Source: Cunninghamia lanceolata
Lineage: Eukaryota; Streptophyta; Pinopsida; Cupressales; Cupressaceae
Assembly (NCBI GenBank): GCA_027924645.1
Contig: BSBN01000845.1
Coordinates: 992,001-1,056,000, forward strand
Length of the DNA: 64,000 nucleotides
Direction of reading: 5' to 3'
Below are positions 11,118 to 21,863 of this stretch, one piece after another. A program made the translations under genes and the position numbers. Numbering within the stretch: the stretch's first letter is position 1; every line of letters begins with the position of its first letter. Under the pieces are notes generated by a model. That model saw nothing but the letters and a program-made list of their open reading frames with translations, was not told the origin of the DNA and did no database searches.

Positions 11118-11576
11118 ACAGGTAGTAAATGCTATATCAAAAGAGATGAGGATTTAGGAAAGTTTGATACAAGAAGTGATGAGGGAATATTTTTGGGATA
11201 CTCTACTCAAAGTAAGGCTTATCGGTGCTTTAACAAGAGGTTGAAAAAGATTGTTGAAAGTGCTAATGTTATTGTTGATGAGAGCAAGGAAGGACATTCC
11301 AAGTTCTGCAGATATGATTTAGATGATCAAAATGACAGTTAAAGTCAAGGAAGGTTAGTTCAAACTCTGACTCAAATGCAGATTGATTTGAAAACTCCAG
11401 AGACTCAAGGAATTAGTACAGATGTTGAGGAACAAGCTCAAGAAACAGAAGCCCAAGCAATTCCCAAAACCCCCAGGTATGTAAGAATGAATCATCCCAA
11501 AGATCAAATCATAGGGGATAGAAATAAAGGTGTTTGAACTAGGAAAAGAGTTGTTGAAGATCAAGAAGAGATTTGT
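11103..11576 (+). pseudogene. Copia integrase C-terminus and linker (element A)
   Basis: From about 11118 the frame reads GSKCYIKRDEDLGKFD and DEGIFLGYSTQSKAYR, the typical end of copia integrase, where relatives have ...FGSKCYI. A stop falls at 11340. The same frame continues after it through a Gln-rich linker (ETQGISTDVEEQAQ) to NHPKDQIIGD, the conserved lead-in to copia RT. A second stop lies near 11535. The first few codons of the ORF, before 11118, belong to the flanking DNA. Confidence 0.8.
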
Positions 11577-12505
11577 TTGATTTCAAGGATTGAACCTAAA
11601 TCAATTGGTGAAGCCCACACTGATGAAAACTGGGTAAAAGCAATGGAAGAAGAATTAATGCAAATTGAAAAGAACCACACTTGGGATCTTGTTCCTAGAC
11701 CTAAGGAAAAAAATGTAATTGGAACCAAATGGGTCTTCCGGAATAAACTAAATGAAGATGGTGAAGTTGTAAGAAACAAAGCAAGGTTGGTATGCAAAGG
11801 CTATACTCAACTAGAAGGAATTGATTTTGAAGAAACTTTTTCTCTGGTGGCAAGAATAGAGGCAGTCAGATTGTTTCTTGTATTTGTTACTTTCAAAGAT
11901 TTTAAAGTGTATCATATGGATGTCAAATCAACATTCCTAAATGGAGATTTGGAGGAAGAAGTCTACATTGAGCAACCAGAAGGATTTCAGTTATTTGATC
12001 AGGGTGACATGGTTTGAAGATTGAGAAAATCCTTGTATGGACTCAAGCAAGCTCCAAGAGCCTGGTATACAAGATTGGATAAATATTTGCTTAAGATGGG
12101 TTTTAGCAAAGGTACTACTAATAGTAATCTTTACTTCAAGATTAATCATGAGGACATCCTGATTGTTGAGCTCTTTGTTGATGATATCATTTTTGGTGGA
12201 AATGAATGTATGTGCAAAGCATTTGCCAACCAGATGAAAAGTGAATTTGAGATGTCAATGTTTGGAGAGATGAACTTCTTCCTAGGTCTGCAAATTGTTC
12301 AGTCAGATAAAGGTATCTTTATATCTTAGTCCAAGTATGTGAAAGAATTTCTATAGAAGTTTGGAATGGAAGATTCAAAGCCAGTAGGTACACCTATGGT
12401 AGCTGGATGCAAGTTAAGTAAAGATGATGATTCACCCAAGGAAAATCAGAAAAGGTATAGATCAATGATTGGAGGATTGCTCTATCTGACCATACCAGAC
12501 TTGAC
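11577..12505 (+). pseudogene. Copia reverse transcriptase (element A)
   Basis: Motifs in order: [73 protein letters not shown], then FVDDIIFGG with the catalytic Asp pair. TSTFLN in place of the usual SAFLNG is a small change. Stops at 12015, 12327 and near 12352 interrupt it. A one-base frameshift near 12500 moves the frame into the RNase H part. Confidence 0.9.
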
Positions 12506-13126
12506 ATCATGAACGTCGTTGGACTTGTTGCTAGATTTCAATCTGATCCAAAAGAATTCCACATTGTGGCAGTCAAAAGAATTTTCAGATATCTCAAGGG
12601 GACAATTTATTATGGATTGTGGTATCTAAAAGACAATGACTTTACTCTTCATGTATATACAAATTCTGATTGGGCAAGAGATGTGGATGACAAAAAAGGT
12701 ACTAGTGGTGGTGCCTTTTTCTTGGGAAGAAGATTGGTCTCTTGGATGAGCAAAAAGCAAGAGGCAATATCTCTATCTATTGTAGAAGCAGAATATGTAG
12801 CAACAACAAATAATTGTACTCAGGTTCTATGGATGAAGAAAATGTTGAAGGACATCAGAGTTGTGTTTGAGGAGCCAGTCACAATCTTTTGTGATAATTC
12901 TAGTGCAATAAGTATCTCAAAGAATCCAATGTTGCATTCAAAGACAAAGCATATATCTATCAAGTTTTATTTCTTTAGAGAGAAGGTAAATGAGAATGAA
13001 GTCAAGTTAGAGTTTGTGTCATCCAAAGATTAGATTGCAGATATCTTCACTAAGCCTCTTCCCAAGGATACCTTTGAATATCTTAGAGAGAAGTTAGGGG
13101 TTATTGCCCCTCCGAATCAGAACTAA
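12506..13126 (+). pseudogene. Copia RNase H and pol 3' end (element A)
   Basis: The segment begins DIMNVVGLVARFQ and continues AVKRIFRYLKGT. Catalytic residues are present: Asp in NSDWARD, Glu in VEAEYVA, Asp in IFCDNSS. KTKHISIKFYFFREKV and ADIFTKPLPKDTFEYLREKLG complete the usual C-terminus. Only one stop (13031-13033) breaks this part. The final GVIAPPNQN is followed by a TAA near 13124. Confidence 0.9.
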
Positions 13127-13246
13127 ATGGACTAAGGTGCATCAGTCCAGTGGAATTCTTAGTCATATCTTGAGATCTTGATTGATGTTGAGAAAATACT
13201 ACTCTAAGGAGTAGTCAGTATGTAAACGTTGGAGATCAATCTGAAA

Positions 13247-13449
13247 TAAAAAGGGGGAGTAAAGGTTGCAAATATGTTCCCTTTGCCAATGATGTCAAAG
13301 GGGGAGAGAAGACATGTGAAAAACTAAATGATGATGACAGGGGGAGCAATGAAGGAAGTAGTTGCAGAAGTCAAGGGGAGAAGTTTTTGTCATGATGGTT
13401 GAATCCGTTTTTCACAACATATGTTGCCATCAATGACAAAGGGGGAGAT
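13247..13449 (+). other. Array of five polypurine tracts before LTR A
   Basis: AAAGGGGGAG-like tracts occur at about 13249, 13297, 13338, 13371 and 13437; the last adjoins the LTR and would be the true primer site. Multiple polypurine tracts are reported as a conserved Sirevirus trait. Here the spacing is 33-66 bases. Confidence 0.7.
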
Positions 13450-14797
13450 TGTTGCAAATATATGTCTAAGCAGTGTTGTCATTGATGTCAACATATTCTT
13501 GTTGTCATTGGTGTCAATTGTGCCTTATTTTGTTGCCTTTTTAAGAGACTAGAATGTTGAGGATATTGAGAAAATTAATGAAGACTCAAGGTTCACAAAC
13601 CTTATGGTTGTATAGAGGATCGTCAGAGGCTGCTCTAATCAAGAATTGAGAAGTTCGCATGAAGATTTGAAGAAGTTATGGTCATCTGATTAGAATCGGA
13701 TCTTGCAGTATTCAGAAGAGACAGAGTGATAGTAAGTTGGTCTAGATTGCTTCACAAGTGAAATATTGTGATCTGTGGATCTAAAGGCATGTTTAGGAAG
13801 TCAGTGTGTATCATCAACTCCAGTGGTTCATGGTTTGGAGGTCTGCAAGCCATTTTTCTAGTTTGATAGTCATGACAGACAGTGTTCTTGAGGTTTTGGA
13901 GGAAGATACAAATGATTCCGGTAATTTGGTTTAGATTGGATGTTATTGGTGAGTTCAATGTGCTTGTGGAAGTCTCTGGATCGTGTGGCTACTATGTTGG
14001 AGGTCCGCATTAGAGTTTGAGATTGTTATTGAAGATTTCCTCTTTGAAGTTGTTCTTCCCAGCCTTGGATGACCAGATGTTCCTAGAATGTTGCAGATGA
14101 TCTAAAGATCATTTTATGAAGCATGGCATGTTAGTAGAGGAAGATTCAAGTCTCATCTATGATTGGCCGATAGTGTAAAGATCCGCGTTAAGTTTGGTCA
14201 ACCTTGGTGATCATTCCAAGATGGATGAAGTGTATAAATACTCATTGAAGAGTTGTTAAACATTATCCTTGAGCAAAATAGATTAAATCTAAATAAAGGA
14301 TCAGAAGCAAAGCAGGGAAGAAAAGGAGTGAGAATAGTATAGAGTGTGAAGTTACTAAAGAAGAATTTGGGGCAAAGCAGAAGTTTTTTTAGCATTCATT
14401 AAAATTGAACCAGACATGAAGAGAAGCTATTTCTTAGTTAATTTGTTCTGTTCTAAATAAATTACATAGGTAGTGAGCCTCCCTTTTTTTGAGCAGTGAG
14501 CTCTGGGCAGTGCACCCAAAGGCATGTGCCTTCTATTTTTCTAAAATACTTTTAACAGGGTACAAATCTTTGTGGGTTAACCCCCACCGTAGTTTTTCCC
14601 TTAACCGGGTTTCCATGTCAAAATATTGGTGTCAAGTGTGTTGATTATATTTCTGCTCTTATGTTGTTGATCTATGCTTTAATGTTTACATCATTAATCT
14701 GGTAGTAAGATAATAAAGAAGATTAAAAGAAGGAAAAGTTTATATTGTGTGACAACTAATTCACCCCCCCTCTCAGTTGTCTGGTCTAATTCCAACA
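13450..14797 (+). repeat. 3' LTR of element A (1348 bases)
   Basis: It opens TGTTGCAAATATATG after the last polypurine tract and closes TTCCAACA. A TATAAATA box lies at 14233-14240. A cluster of AGTGAGC-type repeats lies at 14470-14515. A conserved hairpin with a C-rich loop (GACAACT against AGTTGTC) lies at 14751-14781. The start shares TGTTGCAA...TGTTGTCATTGATGTCAACA with LTRs at 29881-31371 (minus), 32397-33857 and 61414-62937. Confidence 0.85.
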
Positions 14798-14942
14798 AAA
14801 ACATCAATCTAGATCTGGAGAAGGGACTCTAAGCACCAATGGACTAATGCACTCTTGTGCATCTTAGTTTAGAGAAGGAGGGGTGATAATCCCTAACTTT
14901 AGGCAGGGAACTGCTCTCTCATTAAAGCCAACCCCGTGCTTC
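14798..14942 (-). pseudogene. Copia pol 3' end remnant (fragment E2)
   Basis: On the minus strand AAGTTAGGGATTATCACCCC, then CTAAACTAAG and GCATTAGTCCA, parallels the end of element A's pol (AAGTTAGGGGTTATTGCCCC at about 13092) and its trailer. It is the only piece of pol seen in fragment E2 and directly adjoins LTR A, which points the other way. Confidence 0.55.
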
Positions 14943-15640
14943 TTATTTCTTCTTGCTAGTAATTTGCCCTTTGCCTTCTTCTTCTGAATCTTTTCCCTCC
15001 CTTTTTTTTGTGCTTGGCCTCTTACTTTGCCCTTCCTCTTCTTTTAATCTTGCTAACCTTACCTGCCTTTCCTTTTTGACTAGAGCCTTTCCTTTAACTT
15101 CCTTGGGTTTTTCTTCTTGGTTTTTGCTTCTTAGATGCAATTGAATTGCAAGTCCTCCTTGCTTTTGACCCTCGTCAATCATGAACACATCATTATTTGC
15201 ATCAGCATTGGTGTTGCCTTCTACTATCTTCTTTTTGCCTTTCTTCCCCTTCTTTTTCCCTATAAATTGAATCACATCATCCACTTCGCTGTCCTTTTTC
15301 CTCTGATGTAGAATTGTCCACTGATTTACCTCCTTCCCCATCTTCTACATTTTTCTTACCTCTGGCCTTCTTCTTTCCAGATAAAATTATGGCATCATCA
15401 TCGTCATTATCATCATCCTCCTATACATCAACAAAGGATGACTCCTTGTCCTTATCAAGTTTCTTCTGACTACCCTTCTTTGTAGATACAGTCGATTGAA
15501 ATTTCTCTGCAATGTTTCGCATTAGCTTATCCTCTTCTGGTTTCTCTTTCATAGGATTTGTCTTGTCAGATTCAACCACATATCTTCATGCTGGATTCCA
15601 GCACCAACTTTCTGGCTGGGGGATTTAGATTTTTGACATT
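14943..15640 (-). pseudogene. Highly charged Lys/Glu/Asp-rich ORF (fragment E2)
   Basis: Two frames joined by one frameshift near 15330 encode a very polar protein. The 5' part reads MKEKPEEDKLMRNIAEKF, then an Asp run (EDDDNDDDD). The 3' part has Lys clusters (GKKKGKKGKKKIVEG) and Glu/Lys-rich helices ending in TSKKK. No catalytic motif is visible. It follows the gag of fragment E2, split from it only by the 15663-19649 insertion. It could be an extension of gag, an accessory ORF, or part of a larger lost ORF. Confidence 0.5.
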
Positions 15641-15662
15641 GCTCTCTCTGAGCCAGAGCTCT

Positions 15663-16156
15663 TGTAAAGAAGAGTAAAGGATCAACAATCTACTAATCAA
15701 ACATGCAAAGTAAATAAATCAAAGATAAGAGAAAGATACCACAATGCACCAATGGAGACCAAGATTGTGAAGGGGGAAAAATAAAGAAAAACCCCCTGTG
15801 TTATGCAAATGGCATGAAGCCTGAAAACGATTATAGAGAGAGTGAAAAGATTCTCAATGAGTGAAATGAGAAGAAAAGAAGAGTGAAGTAGAAGATATCC
15901 CTGATGAGGAATACATCAAAGAGAGGAGGAGACACCTCTTAAATAGAGGTGAGTAATGGAGTTATTTGTAACTCCCATATGCCACCTTGCATAAGGTGTG
16001 TGCCACATGTTTCCTCTTAAGGAGGAATCTACAGAAATAGATTATTCCTACAGGAGGAATAAAAGAGGTGAATTATTCGACATGTGGGGATAAAACACCA
16101 AATAATAAATTACAAATTAATTATAATCTTCACTAAGTAAAGATTAATTTCTAACA
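15663..16156 (-). repeat. 3' LTR of element D
   Basis: On the plus strand it reads TGTAAAGAAGAG...TTTCTAACA, the same ends as the LTR at 19084-19649. It carries the shared block GAGTTATTTGTAACTCCC, a short inverted repeat. Confidence 0.85.
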
Positions 16157-16170
16157 CCCCCCCTTAAGCT
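16157..16170 (-). other. Polypurine tract of element D
   Basis: On the minus strand GCTTAAGGGGGGG directly precedes the TGTTAG start of the 3' LTR. Confidence 0.75.
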
Positions 16171-16409
16171 TTACTTGGGTAGATTTACAATAAATCCATC
16201 AAAGGATGATTACAACATGTTACATGAATGGCATAAAAGCGTTTACAATGAATAAGAATATAGAATTTGAGAAATAAGCTTGAAGAAGAGTGAAGAATCT
16301 GTTTTGAGATAGAGGCAAGTCTTCAAGTAGTCTTGAGAATAATTGTGAAGCAAAGTGCTTGTATAGATGCCTTTGAACAATCTGAATATTGAGCTCCTTT
16401 AGAGCCAAG

Positions 16410-16640
16410 AGAAGTGGATTGATAGTTCTTGTGCTACCAAAATAGATATTGAACCTATTTCATCAAAGAAACCATAACCACAAATAGATTTCCCATCATT
16501 GGGATCATCTTCGAAATAAGAATTAGTATAATCATAGATAGAAATTGCATATTGCATAAAATTGAGGGTAAAATGAATCCAAATTTAATTCATAAAGCCA
16601 ATAAGGCAAAAGTTGGCATAGCTAATTCAATATAGATAAA
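16410..16640 (-). pseudogene. Copia RNase H remnant (element D)
   Basis: The minus strand gives IYDYTNSYFEDDPNDGKSICGYGFF, followed by a degenerate GSISI, where intact copia RNase H has (Y)TDSDWAGD..DRKSTSGYVFFLG..AISW. The catalytic region is mutated and the rest is unreadable. It lies just upstream of the polypurine tract, as RNase H should. Confidence 0.65.
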
Positions 16641-17669
16641 ATAACCTTCAGTCTTGAGTAAGAGTGCTAGTAAAAATTGTAGCACAAATCATGGCTTATA
16701 GCCCAAATTATAAAATGCAAATATATAGGCATAGCAATTAAAGTTCTAGGTTGCTTCTCACTACATCATTTGTTGAATTGTAAAGGGAACTTATATCAAG
16801 TTTAATAATAATGGACTTTGAAAATTAGTCCTAAGATCATAGTGCCATCATTTGAAGATTCAATATTACGGACTTTGAAAAACAGTCCTATAGATTGTTA
16901 TAAAACCCATAGTGCCTTCATAAAAAAATTTAATATCAAAGGACTTTGAAAATAGCCCTATGAAATGGTATAACAACCATATTGTCTTCATAAAATTTTA
17001 AGAACTTGATCCCCAATGATCAGTTCATCATAAAAATGTAAGTGCATACCATCAAAGTGGATGGAAATATTTTCCATGGGGCCCAAAAAACACTCAAATG
17101 AGACTTAATAGGGCTTCCTAAGCAATATTACTGCAAATGTGTTTTGTGCATAAAATATTTAAAGGCTTTAGTGCTCTAATGAGCTTTTAATTTCTCAAAA
17201 ATTATAACAGATAAATGAGGCACAATAAAATATTAGATTCCCTTTATCAAGACAACATAATCATAGTTGAGAAGGAAACTCTAGATTTGTTTTAAATATT
17301 GTGATAGATCAAGACTTAGGTTGAGAGAAAAATAATTTGCCTCAAATTGTGATAGAAAGTGCTTAGATAGTATTTGAAGGGGCATAAATCAAGCCACCTT
17401 AATATGTCACAAAAAAAAAATTTAAAAATTTGTGGATTGACATGCATATCACATACTATGAAGTCATTGATGATAAGAATAATATACTCAAAATACATTC
17501 CAAGACGATATTCATGCATTTCGGACTACATGAATATCCTCTTAAATTTTATAAGTAAATAAGAATAGAACATTTTAAAGATATCACTTTACATGTACAA
17601 TGTTATTGGGCCGATCAAGTCCAATAACAAAGTGCATATGTAATTATTTTTAAAAACAACATTTTGAAA

Positions 17670-17960
17670 AAAATGCCAAATTTCATAAAGAAAAGACAAT
17701 GTTAGTCAAATTTAGTTTAATTTTAGGAATTAGTGTAGACATGTTGCAAAAAATTAATATCTATTTAGGAAAAAAAAATTGCCTAATTACATAATCAAAA
17801 GGCAAAATTTTTGAAAAAAAATCACCTTAATTAGATGAAGAAAAGACAACTTAAAAAAAAAAAGTAGAATAAAATGCAAAAATTGCCTAATTACGTAAAG
17901 AAAAGGCAATTTTGTTTTGAAAAAATTACCTAATTAGATGAAGAAAAGGCAAATTTTTTA
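17670..17960 (-). repeat. Five degenerate hairpin repeats TTGCCT...AGGCAA
   Basis: Units lie at about 17674-17698, 17779-17804, 17823-17849, 17883-17909 and 17926-17952. The best copies read TTGCCTAATTACGTAAAGAA then AAGGCAA and fold with a 6-bp stem. Flanks are A- or T-runs. It is the only ordered structure I see in the AT-rich interior of element D. Confidence 0.6.
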
Positions 17961-19070
17961 AAAATTGCCTACAAAAATAAAAACTTTAATAATACATATT
18001 AGATTTAAATTAAAAAATAAAATAAAGTTTATAAAAAACTTATAATAAAAAGTATATATATTAGAGCTTTTTAAAAAAAAACTATATTAGAAAGGCACAA
18101 TTTTTTTTTAAGTTATTAAAAAACAATTATTATAAAAAAAAATACATGAATTGAAAGAGAACTTAATTAAAAACTAAAAAAATATTACTAAAACTTTAAA
18201 AAGAAACCTCTTTTATATTAAAAAAACCTTTTTTAATGAGGCACGATTAGGTTAAAAAAATTTATAGAATATGTTTATAAAAAATTATTAAAAAGACTAA
18301 AAAGAAACTTCTTTTCATGAAAAAGGAAACCCCTTTTTTAAAGGAAATAGGAATATAAAAGGGCACGGGTGAGTAAAAGATATTTATTTATTTTCTTTGT
18401 GCAGGGAGTGGGTGGGGAGAATGGAAAGTGTAATGGTTAAGGAGATTGGAGGCGCCACGCTTAGGGCTGGTGGGCTGAGGCTTGGCTGAGGCTGAGGCCG
18501 ATGAGGCCCCAAAAAAAAACTTATTTATATATTATTTCATTTAAATTTTTAAGTTTGTTAAAAAAAAATTATTTAAAATATATATAGTTTTTAAATATAG
18601 TTTGTTAAAAAAAATTATGAATGCTTTGAAAAAAAAAAAAAAATTTGTAAAATTAATACAATTTTTTGTGTAAAAAAAAATATATATTTTTTAATAGAGA
18701 ACCCTAGAATAATATTTTTTGTTACACAGATAGATTAGATTTTTAAAAAATTGTGCATGCAGAGAAGATACCATAGATTTTTTTTTTAAAAATAGGGTTA
18801 AATCCTTTTTTTTAAAACAGTAGAACTGGAAAATAAATCTATATTTTTTTGTAAACCCTTGCATGCAAAGGGGTTAGTATGAAAAAAAAAGGGTTTAAAA
18901 CCCCTTTTCCAGCACAGAAAAACAAATTTTTTGCACAGAAATTATTTCCTTCACAACAAATAACTTCTTCTCTTCTCTTAGGGTCTAGCAAAAGAAGTCT
19001 CCAAGGTGTATGCAGCATGTAGAGAAAGGCAGAACCATCAATAATATTCACACAGAGAGATTAGTAGTGT
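17961..19070. other. AT-rich interior of element D, no gene seen
   Basis: Long A and T runs dominate. A short GC-rich island at 18400-18515 has GGCTGAGG-type repeats. The ORFs at 18839-19331 are in the leader next to the PBS and have no recognisable domain. Confidence 0.5.
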
Positions 19071-19083
19071 TGCTCTGATACCA
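19071..19083 (-). other. Primer-binding site of element D (initiator Met tRNA type)
   Basis: The minus strand reads TGGTATCAGAGCA immediately after the LTR end at 19084. This is the standard PBS complementary to the 3' end of initiator methionine tRNA. Confidence 0.85.
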
Positions 19084-19649
19084 TGTAAAGAAGAGTAAAG
19101 GATCAACAATCTACTAATCAAACATGCAAAGAATAAATCAAAGATAAGAGAAAGATACCACAATGCACCAATGGAGACCTTGGGGAAAACAAAGAAAAAC
19201 CCCCAAAGGAGGAGACACCTCTTAAATAAGAGGTGAGTAATGGAGTTATCCGTAACTCCCATATGCCACCGCCTTGCATAAGGTGTGTGCCACATGTTGC
19301 CACATAACATGTTTCCTCTTAAGGAGGGCATGAGGAATAAAAGAAGAGGAATAAAAGAGGTGAATTATCCGACATGTGGGGATAAAATACCAAATAATAA
19401 ATTACAAATAATAAAAAAATATAATGAGGAATACATAAAGAGAGGAGGAGACACCTCTTAAATAGAGGTGAGTAATAGAGTTATCCGTAACTCCCATATG
19501 CCACCACCTTGCATAAGGTGTGTGCCACATGTTTCCTCTTAAGGAGGGCATGAGGAATAAAAGAGGTGAATTATCCGAGGGGATAAAACACCAAATAATA
19601 AATTACAAATAAATTATAATCTTCACTAAGTAAAGATTAATTTCTAACA
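19084..19649 (-). repeat. 5' LTR of element D, with internal duplication
   Basis: Same ends as the left LTR. Relative to it, roughly 150 bases are missing near the middle, and a block of about 200 bases is tandemly duplicated (about 19207-19410 and 19442-19610). The TSD copy GCTCT follows at 19650. Confidence 0.85.
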
Positions 19650-19654
19650 GCTCT

Positions 19655-20720
19655 CAATTTAAGAGACTAGTGCAGATCCATCCTTGATCTTAGTAACATC
19701 CTTCTTGATCTAGATCTGATTCATCTCTTTCTTGGTTTCTACCAGATCAATCTTCTTTTTACCTTTGTCTACTCTGCTCTATTTTCCTTTCCTTTTCACT
19801 ATGGGATAGTCTCTCTCTGCATTTTTGCTTCTGCAGAATCTGGTAAAGTGTCCAAGCTTGTTGCAATTTAGACAAACATTATCTCTCTGACCTTGATTTC
19901 TCCTGTTATTTGAATTTGGCCTTGATCTACACTAATTAGTCATATGCCCATATCTATTGCATGTAAAACACTTTTCATTGAATAATTTAGCATTCCTTGG
20001 ATTGATTTGATTGTTTCTTGACACACTTTTGCACTTATTTTCTTTATGACCAATTTTCTTGCAATTGAAACATTGACCAGAGAAAGATGGAACATTTTGA
20101 TTTATTTTCCTTCTACACTGAGTAGCCCTATGACCATACTTATTGCATTTAAAACAATAACCATTGAAAGATGGGTACCTTTGAGCATTTGGTTGCCTGA
20201 CAGGAGATCTTTTAGGTCCTCTTCTTTGGTTCCTCACCAAATGGTTTCTGCCTTTTCCTTCTCTAGATCTGACTTGTTCTGAATTGGAGCTTTCTCCCTT
20301 TTCAAATCTCAAGCCTTACCTATCATTTGGATACTTTTGACTGGCTAGCAACTCATCAAGTTTTGCAGAGCTTATTTTGAATTTTTCTCTGTAGCTATTG
20401 GCTGCCTCTAGATCAGACTTCAAAAGTACAATTTCTTCTGCCAATTTCTCACATTCTTCTGACTTTTCTTTCACAACTTAGCTTAGATAATCCTCTATTC
20501 TTGTTTTATCTTCATTTGCTAGACTCAATTCTTCACTTTTCCTTTTAAGACTTTGTTGGAGTTCCTTGATTTCCTTATTTAGCTCTTGGATGCAACTATT
20601 TACTTCTACCACATTTTCTTTTGAGTCCAAGTTTTCTTCCTTAGACTTCTTAATGTCTTCTGGAGCAATTTGATGCCCTTTTCTTGTCAAGAACAACTAC
20701 TTTAGATTCAATACTGGCAA
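19655..20720 (-). pseudogene. Copia gag with coiled coil and four zinc knuckles (fragment E2)
   Basis: Nucleocapsid-type gag. From 20696 the N-terminal part is a coiled coil (EVNSCIQELNKEIKELQQSL). Then come four CCHC motifs: YCFKCNKYGHRATQC, QCFNCKKIGHKENKC, KCFTCNRYGHMTN plus C, and VCLNCNKLGHFTRFC. Stops at 20478, 20313 and 19932 and a C-terminal DGSALVS stop near 19670 break it. The start of gag (the usual copia gag domain) is missing: the frame begins where integrase of fragment E1 ends, near 20720. The sequence just after the stop, split by element D, matches the spacer after gag in the element at 21864. Confidence 0.8.
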
Positions 20721-20757
20721 TCAAGCATACATCACATTTTGTTTTATCACTGATGGT

Positions 20758-21858
20758 CTAGGAACCTTCTTGTGCTTCATTTTGCAGTTCCTTATTGATT
20801 GAATCTGAGTACTTTTGAGTGTTCTCATTAACTTTGACATTTGTACTTTCAACAATTTTTCCCAATCTATTGTTGTAGTAGTGGTAAGCTTTGTTCCAAG
20901 ATGAATATCTAAGAAAGATGCCCTCCTCAAACTTACCATCATCCTTTTCCATTTTGATAAGGCATTTACTTCCAAAGATTTTGAAGTATTTCACAGTGGG
21001 TATTGTTCCATACCATAATTCAAAAGGAGTTTTTTCATTTTTGAATTTTACTTGAACTTTGTTTAGTGTGTTGACAGTAGTTTGAATTGCCTCCTTCCAA
21101 AATGCTTCTGACAGATTTGCCTCTTCCATCATTAATTTTGCAGTTTCCTGAATAGTCCTACTTCCTTCTTCCATTATCTTATTCTTCATAGAGAGTTGTT
21201 TCTCTATCCCATGGGTTTCATAGAACATATTGAAATTGTTGGAGGCAAACTTTTCTTCTTTACCAATCCTCAAACACTTGATTTTCATGCTTAACTCATT
21301 TTCAACCATTTATTTAAAAGCTTTGAGTGCATCTAGAGTTTTTAATTTATCTTTGAAAAAGCTAACCCAAGTCATTCTAGAATAATCATCAATGAAAAAC
21401 ATAAAGTACCTATCATCATGAAGGCTTCGTATTCTTGTAGGACCACAAAGGCTTGCATGGACCAATTCCAGTCATTCAGTGGAAGATTTTTGTAGTACTC
21501 TTCTTAACAGCCTTTTATCTTGACATTTTCTGCAAATGATGCTATCTGAGAAATCAACTTCTGGCAGATCTTTTACAATTTATATTGAGCATGTCTTTAC
21601 TAAATCATCAAGATTTGAATGACATGGTCTTCTATGCCAAACCTAGCTTTCATTGGTTTGAGTTGTGAGCCCAAGAATGTCACTTTTTCTAAGATGATAA
21701 AGATTCTCTTCTGTCCTTTTTCCAATGGCCATTGTAGCTCTAGGATTCTCTTTGATTTCAAAAGTATCATTCTCAAATACAAGACTGAATCCCTTTTTGC
21801 ATAACTGTCCAACGATTAAGAGACTTTGCTTTAGATTTTTAACATAAAAAACATCATC
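20758..21858 (-). pseudogene. Copia protease end, pre-integrase domain and integrase (fragment E1)
   Basis: From 21858 leftwards: ITDDVFYVKNLKQSLL (end of protease region), the HHCC finger (WHRRPCH ... IICRKCQ), then the core and KIFGSKCLIKMEKDDGKFEEG. The catalytic residues are not all kept: the first Asp region reads LVHASLCGP where relatives have an Asp (LVHTDLCGP), and the second Asp region reads IGKEEKF instead of SDNGGEF. Glu remains in MEEGSRTIQE. The integrase is therefore dead. Several stops interrupt it. The 5' side continues at 29495 across the AGTAA insertion. Confidence 0.85.
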
Positions 21859-21863
21859 AGTAA
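21859..21863. repeat. Left TSD (AGTAA) of element B
   Basis: AGTAA here and again at 29490-29494, flanking the two LTRs. This shows that element B transposed into the copia protease sequence. Confidence 0.9.

Larger units (their letters stand above)
11118..14797 (+). mobile_element. Ty1/copia element, Sirevirus type, 5'-truncated (element A)
   Basis: The order is integrase C-terminus, RT, RNase H, several polypurine tracts, LTR, which is the copia order. It starts abruptly inside the integrase, so gag, protease and most of integrase are lost. A run of near-identical GGGGGAG tracts before the LTR is a feature described for Sireviruses. The LTR at its end belongs to the same family as those at 29881, 32397 and 61414. 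Confidence 0.8.
15663..19649 (-). mobile_element. 4-kb LTR element with decayed copia remnant (element D)
   Basis: It is bounded by LTRs of 494 and 566 bases and flanked by a perfect 5-base TSD, GCTCT (15658-15662 and 19650-19654). A PBS adjoins the right LTR on the minus strand and a polypurine tract adjoins the left one, so it is a minus-strand element. The 2.9-kb interior is very AT-rich and holds only a broken copia RNase H. It inserted into the 3' end of a copia gag (fragment E2), whose frame resumes on both sides. Confidence 0.85.

Noticed and set aside
17670..17960. CRISPR-like array
   Set aside because: Repeats are degenerate with irregular spacing, in eukaryotic AT-rich DNA, and no cas gene is present.
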